From NCBI GenBank assembly GCA_016223145.1, contig JACRPN010000008.1, positions 119,179 through 183,178 on the forward strand: a stretch of 64,000 nucleotides of DNA. The letters run 5' to 3'. The DNA comes from Armatimonadota bacterium (lineage in GTDB: Bacteria; Armatimonadota; Fimbriimonadia; Fimbriimonadales; Fimbriimonadaceae). The position numbers and the translations under genes are program-made. Within the stretch, counting starts at the first letter, position 1, and the number at the start of each line of letters is the position of its first letter. The notes under the pieces are model-generated. The model was not told the DNA's origin and searched no databases. It saw only the letters and a list, made by a program, of their open reading frames with translations. This document shows positions 60,207-64,000 of this stretch, one piece after another.

Positions 60207-60905
60207 ATGCGTCATTCCTGGCCCGTTCTGTTTCCGTTGTTGTGCCTCCTGGCTCTGCTGCTTCTCGGATGTGGCGGCGGCGGAAGCCCCAGCCCTGGCG
60301 GTGGCGTATCGATCTCCCTAACTCCAACCTCCGCGACCGTGGGTCCCAACGGCCAAGTGGACTTTGTCGCGACCGTGACGGGATCCGCGAATCAAGAGGT
60401 TTCCTGGTCGGCGCCCACGGGCAGCTTCAACGCGACGGGCGTGGGCAAGGCGACCTACACGGCGAGCACACTCAGCACCACGGTGACAGCCGCCAGCATT
60501 GCGGACCCCACCAAGTTCAAGACCGCCAGCGTGACCGTCGTGGCAAACCAGGCAACCCTCAAGGGGCGCGTTCAGCAGAACGACACCGCCGGCGGCATCT
60601 CGGGCGTGGTGATCGACTTCTACAACATCGGCGGAACGGTCATCGGCACGGCCACGACCAACGCCTCGGGCAATTTCACGCTGGCGATCGATCCGTCCGC
60701 GGTGACCTTCCAACTCCGCCCAGCGAGCATCTCAAGCGGCTACTACAAGGCATACAAGTACAACGTCAAGCACTACACTCCCCTGGAGTTGGCCTGCCGA
60801 GCGCCGATTCCCACGCTGACCGCAGGCACGACGACCAATCTGGCCACACCGATCGTCCTGTCTCGAACGTATGAAGCCCCTCCACCCCCGCCGGACGGGT
60901 GCTAG
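60207..60905 (+). CDS. exported lipoprotein with Ig-like and carboxypeptidase-regulatory-like domains
   Basis: The N-terminus has a lipobox (LCLLALLLLGCGGGGSPSPG), so Cys at about residue 22 is probably acylated. Residues about 35-110 resemble a bacterial Ig/Big domain (SISLTPTSATVGPNGQVDF, then GVGKATYTASTLSTTVTAA). Residues about 115-180 resemble a carboxypeptidase regulatory-like fold (ATLKGRVQQNDTAGGISGVV, then GTATTNASGNFTLAIDPSAV). It may be a surface-attached binding protein; the ligand is unknown. The frame ends in a Pro-rich tail with Cys. Confidence 0.78.
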   Translation: MRHSWPVLFPLLCLLALLLLGCGGGGSPSPGGGVSISLTPTSATVGPNGQVDFVATVTGSANQEVSWSAPTGSFNATGVGKATYTASTLSTTVTAASIADPTKFKTASVTVVANQATLKGRVQQNDTAGGISGVVIDFYNIGGTVIGTATTNASGNFTLAIDPSAVTFQLRPASISSGYYKAYKYNVKHYTPLELACRAPIPTLTAGTTTNLATPIVLSRTYEAPPPPPDGC

Positions 60906-61218
60906 GGAGCGCTGATTGGTGGCACGGGATACTTGGAGGCTGTGGCAGCCTGCTTTTGGACCTCTCGCAAAGAGGCCAAGGCGCAAAGGAACGCGAAGCC
61001 GGGAGCCCCTCACCCCCGTTCACTTCGTTCACGGACCCTCTCCCACGATGGGCGAGGGGGTACAGCGCCTCATGCGTCTTTCGGCCCTCGTCATCCGAAA
61101 GTCGTAAATCGTAAACTCCGATTCGTCATCCGACAATCGCCACTCGACATTCGTCATTCGAAAATCGTAATTCGTAGTTTCCGAATCGTCTTTCGTCAAT
61201 CGTCAATCGTCAATCCCT
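60906..61218. repeat. repeat-rich gap (family E-like and CGTCAAT heptads)
   Basis: An inverted family E-like module (CCCCTCACCCCCGTTCACTT, then GTTCACGGACCCTCTCCC) occupies 61006-61052. A striking CGxxxxT 7-base-period tract covers 61080-61217: CGACATT CGTCATT CGAAAAT CGTAATT ... CGTCAAT CGTCAAT CGTCAAT. Nothing coding is seen. Confidence 0.85.
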
Positions 61219-62454
61219 TCACTCCTTCGGCATTCGGATCCAAGCGACGATCTGCTTGATCCTCTCGGCGCCCAGACCCTTAAAGCCAGGCATCTTGCTG
61301 GAAGGGCGAACGCTGTCAGGCTTTGTGATGAACCTCTCCAGCCAGACCGGGTCCGGGTTTCGCGCAGCGAGCTTGCGCAGGTTCGGATAGGGCCCAGCGC
61401 CCTCGCCGTTCTTTCCGTGGCACCCTGTGCACCCCGCCTTGGAGAACACTTCGAAGCCCTTCGCGGCCATCTCGGCATCCGGTTTCTCGGTGTCGCCACT
61501 GCGCGGCACGCCCGTCGAAAGGCTGATTTCGACGTCCTGGTTGCCGGTCAGGGGCGCGGTCCTCCCGCCGAAGAGGGCCGCCGAGACGCCAAAGAAGGCC
61601 ACAAACGCAAACAGCGTCACCCGGCAAGCGCCTATCGGCCACTTCTTGCCGATCCAGGGCAGAAGCACCAGAAAGCAGCCAAGCAACCCGGGCACGAGCG
61701 CCGCCCCGATCCATCCTTGGTGCAGCCATGCGTCGGTGGCCTTCAGCGCGCCGTGCATCGGCCAGGCGTACCAGCTCACGGTCGCGGTCTGCATCGCGAA
61801 ATCATCCGGGGTGGCGGCAAAGCCGGTTGGCGCGCCCAAGAGAATTCCCAGCGCCGCCGCCATCGCCGCCGGAAAGAACGCGATCCAGGCGGTTCCCTTC
61901 AACTTCCAGCTTCCCGGAAGCAGCAGCAGGGCGCCCAGCCCAACGAGGCACGGCAGCACCCATCGGTGCGCGAAATACCAGCCCGCAAGCGTCGGTTCGC
62001 CAAGGGCCGAGCCTTGGAGAAGAAACTCAGAGGCCGTGGGCCCCATGATCGGCAGGCGGTAGGCGACTCCCGCCTCGGCGATGGCGGTCTGAACGTCGTG
62101 ACGGTCCATCGGGAGCAGGTTGCCGGTGACTTGCAGCAAAAACGCCCCCATCGCCACCATCAAGCTCGCATACCAGACCCGAGCGCTCTCCTTGAACCTC
62201 CCGGACCACGCGAGCGCGAGAACGGTCAGCGCCGAAAGTGCCAGCAGAAGTGCCGAGCCCCAAAAGTGGACGCCGACAAGCCAACGCGTGAGCGCCTCGT
62301 TCCGCATTTGGGAGACGCTCTCGTGCGCCCCCGCCACGTTGGGCGTGTACCTGGAGTGAAGCAGCACGCCAAGCCCCACTTGAAGCAGGACAAGGACGAT
62401 CAGGCTTTGAGATAGGCCCTTGGCGAAGGCGTTAGTTTTGGGTTCGTCGGGCAC
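61219..62454 (-). CDS. cytochrome b6-like protein fused to a cytochrome c domain
   Basis: The 411-residue protein has an N-terminal membrane domain like the four-helix part of cytochrome b/b6 (TRWLVGVHFWGSALLLALSA; GWYFAHRWVLPCLVGLGALL). More helices lead to about residue 300. A periplasmic c-type domain follows at about 335-411, with heme site CTGCH and probable axial Met in SSKMPGFKGLG. His63 and His163 occupy the positions of one b-heme pair; the second pair (14 residues further in each helix) is Thr77 and Leu177. So it may hold one b heme and one c heme. No Rieske protein or b6 partner lies beside it. It probably passes electrons from quinol or cytochrome to a periplasmic acceptor. Confidence 0.75.
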   Translation of the reverse strand: MPDEPKTNAFAKGLSQSLIVLVLLQVGLGVLLHSRYTPNVAGAHESVSQMRNEALTRWLVGVHFWGSALLLALSALTVLALAWSGRFKESARVWYASLMVAMGAFLLQVTGNLLPMDRHDVQTAIAEAGVAYRLPIMGPTASEFLLQGSALGEPTLAGWYFAHRWVLPCLVGLGALLLLPGSWKLKGTAWIAFFPAAMAAALGILLGAPTGFAATPDDFAMQTATVSWYAWPMHGALKATDAWLHQGWIGAALVPGLLGCFLVLLPWIGKKWPIGACRVTLFAFVAFFGVSAALFGGRTAPLTGNQDVEISLSTGVPRSGDTEKPDAEMAAKGFEVFSKAGCTGCHGKNGEGAGPYPNLRKLAARNPDPVWLERFITKPDSVRPSSKMPGFKGLGAERIKQIVAWIRMPKE

Positions 62455-62655
62455 GTGGCGATCTCCAGGAAAGAGACGGTCTGAGCGCCCGTAGGGTCAC
62501 TCAAAGCCGATATTCTCGCCGAGCAAGAGGGCAGGATGGGTACGAAGCCCCACCAATACGTCACTTTTGGGCCATAGTGGCAAACCCGCCCCCTACCCCC
62601 ATCAGTAGTACAATCAGTAAAACCTACCGACCGTGTGGGCGGCTGGGGTATTCGA

Positions 62656-63945
62656 GTGAGGTCAGAACTAGAAGGCGGCGCGAACGAGGGCTCGCAACAA
62701 TTCGGCGAGCAGAACGTCGAGCAGATGCTCCTGCTCGCCGAACGTCTGCGCGCGGAGCACGGCGGCGACCTGGACGATTCGGTCATCCTCGCGGTCTCCG
62801 AAGCCTGCAACCTGCCTCCAGCATACGTTCGGCTCATCATCAACCGCCTGCCCGACAAGAAGAAGGGAAGCCTCTTCCAGAGGTTGAGAAAGGGTTTCCT
62901 TGCCCTGGAGACCGATGATCGAAGGTATGTGATTGCAGGCACCCTGGGAGCGCTCATTGCCGCCCTAAACATCGCGGGTCTGAAGCTCCAGGACCAATGG
63001 GGGCTCTTTGACACCCTGTCGCTGATTCTCCTTGGCGTCGGGCTCTGGAACAGCGCCGTTAGCCCCAATTCCCGGACGGCGGCGTTCGCGGGCGGTCTGT
63101 TGGGGCTGTCCTTTTTCATCATGCGGTCGGTGTTCGCGATGGCTCTGCGACTAACCAACGTCCAGTTCGCCACGCCTCTGTTCATCCCGTTCGGTCTCGG
63201 TGGCATGCTCGCCGGCATCATCGTCCATCGCTTTGCGAACGCGAACCGCCAGAAGCTGGGCCTTCAAGACCCCCAAGAGGAGCGCCAGCAGCTCCTAAGG
63301 CAATTGGTGGAGCTACAGGACAAGCTCCGCGAGGGCGAGCAGAGCATGACGTTTCTGAGCCTCGACATCGTAGGCTCGACGAAGATGAAGGAATACGCTG
63401 ACCCGCTCAGCGTCGAATTCACCTTCACGGAGTACCACAAGTTCTGCGACATGGCGGCGAGGCGGTTCGGCGGAAGGGTGCACTCCACAGCGGGCGACGG
63501 CGTCACCTGCGCGTTCCAGCATCCCCAGCAGGCTTTCCAGTCCGCAAGGTTCATCCAGGCGGGCCTGGTCGAACTCAACGCGTTCCGCAACAAGATCGGC
63601 GTGCCGATCGTGCTCCGCGCCGGGATTCACACCGGGACGGTCGTCGCTCCGCCGGGCCAAGACATCTCCAAGATCAACTTTTCACACGTGATCGATATTG
63701 CCGCCCACCTGCAGAAGACGGCCCCTCCCGGAGGCGTTGCCATCAGCGAGGACGCAGCGAAAATGCTGCCTGGAGGCGTAACGGCCGTAGGGTCTGACCA
63801 GGTCGAGGCTTCCGGTGTTGCCGGCCGCGTTTGGAGCCCCAGAGTCGTCGCGGCCGACGGCGCCCAGCCTCCGCCGATACCGCCTCAAGCGGCGCCTCCA
63901 CCTTTCGATCTCGACACCCAGGGCACGAGCCTGGAAGGCGCGTAA
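62656..63945 (+). CDS. membrane protein with class III nucleotidyl cyclase homology domain
   Basis: GTG 62656 is preferred over 62635 because of the GGGG seven bases before it; certainty is low. The 429-residue protein has an N-terminal helical region (QNVEQMLLLAERLRAEHGGD), three or four membrane segments (about 95-205) and a coiled-coil linker (EERQQLLRQLVELQDKLREG). The cyclase homology domain follows at about 225-390: FLSLDIVGSTKMKEYADPLS, GRVHSTAGDGVTCAFQHPQQ, then GQDISKINFSHVIDIAAHLQ. Both metal-binding Asp positions are kept. The usual Lys before TxGDG is Ser, and the Asn and Arg of the VNxAAR motif are Asp and His, so activity may be altered or absent. A Pro-rich tail ends the protein. 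Confidence 0.75.
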   Translation: MRSELEGGANEGSQQFGEQNVEQMLLLAERLRAEHGGDLDDSVILAVSEACNLPPAYVRLIINRLPDKKKGSLFQRLRKGFLALETDDRRYVIAGTLGALIAALNIAGLKLQDQWGLFDTLSLILLGVGLWNSAVSPNSRTAAFAGGLLGLSFFIMRSVFAMALRLTNVQFATPLFIPFGLGGMLAGIIVHRFANANRQKLGLQDPQEERQQLLRQLVELQDKLREGEQSMTFLSLDIVGSTKMKEYADPLSVEFTFTEYHKFCDMAARRFGGRVHSTAGDGVTCAFQHPQQAFQSARFIQAGLVELNAFRNKIGVPIVLRAGIHTGTVVAPPGQDISKINFSHVIDIAAHLQKTAPPGGVAISEDAAKMLPGGVTAVGSDQVEASGVAGRVWSPRVVAADGAQPPPIPPQAAPPPFDLDTQGTSLEGA

Positions 63946-64000
63946 CGGACGCGATGCGCGATAGGCGATACGCGATGTGCGATACGCGATACGCGATGGG
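63946..64000. repeat. GCGATAC heptad tract at the window end
   Basis: GCGATGC GCGATAG GCGATAC, then GCGATGT, GCGATAC, GCGATAC: units of 7 bases with small changes, running off the window. It is the same kind of period-7 DNA as at 61080 but with a different unit. Confidence 0.85.

Overview
The window is a high-GC bacterial chromosome segment, about 50 protein genes on both strands. Diderm-type secretion signals, three PEP-CTERM proteins, many secreted glycosidases and peptidases, Tat and lipoprotein signals and scattered housekeeping genes fit a free-living heterotroph. The style resembles Armatimonadota (Fimbriimonadales-like). That placement is an inference from gene content, not from a marker-gene comparison. 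No integrase, transposase, phage module or CRISPR array is visible.

Layout. 0-9.8 kb: 5' part of metX, a secreted alpha/beta hydrolase, an HxlR regulator, aspS, a small membrane protein, glf and a two-domain glycosyltransferase. 9.8-17 kb: dxr-rseP, a subtilase, hppD, a PEP-CTERM protein and an RNHCP zinc protein. 17-24 kb: GH95-like and GH27 glycosidases convergent and overlapping, a Cys-rich secreted protein and two sugar ABC permeases. 24-36.6 kb: a secreted duplicated-domain protein, a P1B metal ATPase, divIVA-DUF167-TPR-FNR, pspA, a VOC protein and secA. 36.7-47.2 kb: two PEP-CTERM proteins, a PDZ-hydrolase, asnA, an SDR, a heptaheme cytochrome c, an ADP-ribosylglycohydrolase and a Tat-exported phosphoesterase. 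47.2-48.4 kb: a protein-free stretch that looks like a structured RNA with a tRNA cloverleaf inside it. 48.4-64 kb: an S9 peptidase, GH20, GH130, etfBA, a PpiC-like foldase, mazG, a sialidase-like protein, ornithine aminotransferase, a lipoprotein, a cytochrome b-c fusion and a class III cyclase-like protein.

How the genes fit together. The GH95, GH27, GH20, GH130 and sialidase-like genes with the sugar permeases suggest foraging on fucose-, galactose-, HexNAc-, mannose- and possibly sialic-acid-containing glycans, although they do not form one operon. Most housekeeping genes are single or in short pairs (dxr-rseP, divIVA-DUF167, TPR-FNR, etfB-etfA, ppiC-mazG).

The most unusual property is the repeat load. 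At least six families of short palindromic or hairpin elements, plus low-complexity tracts with a 7-base period whose unit differs from site to site, fill nearly every gap. Copies also lie in frame inside conserved genes (mazG, secA, a GH95 gene, an ADP-ribosylglycohydrolase and probably dxr). This resembles the protein-invading palindromic elements of Rickettsia combined with the heptanucleotide STRR repeats of cyanobacteria. Together with the candidate large RNA at 47.4-48.2 kb, it is the part most worth following up.
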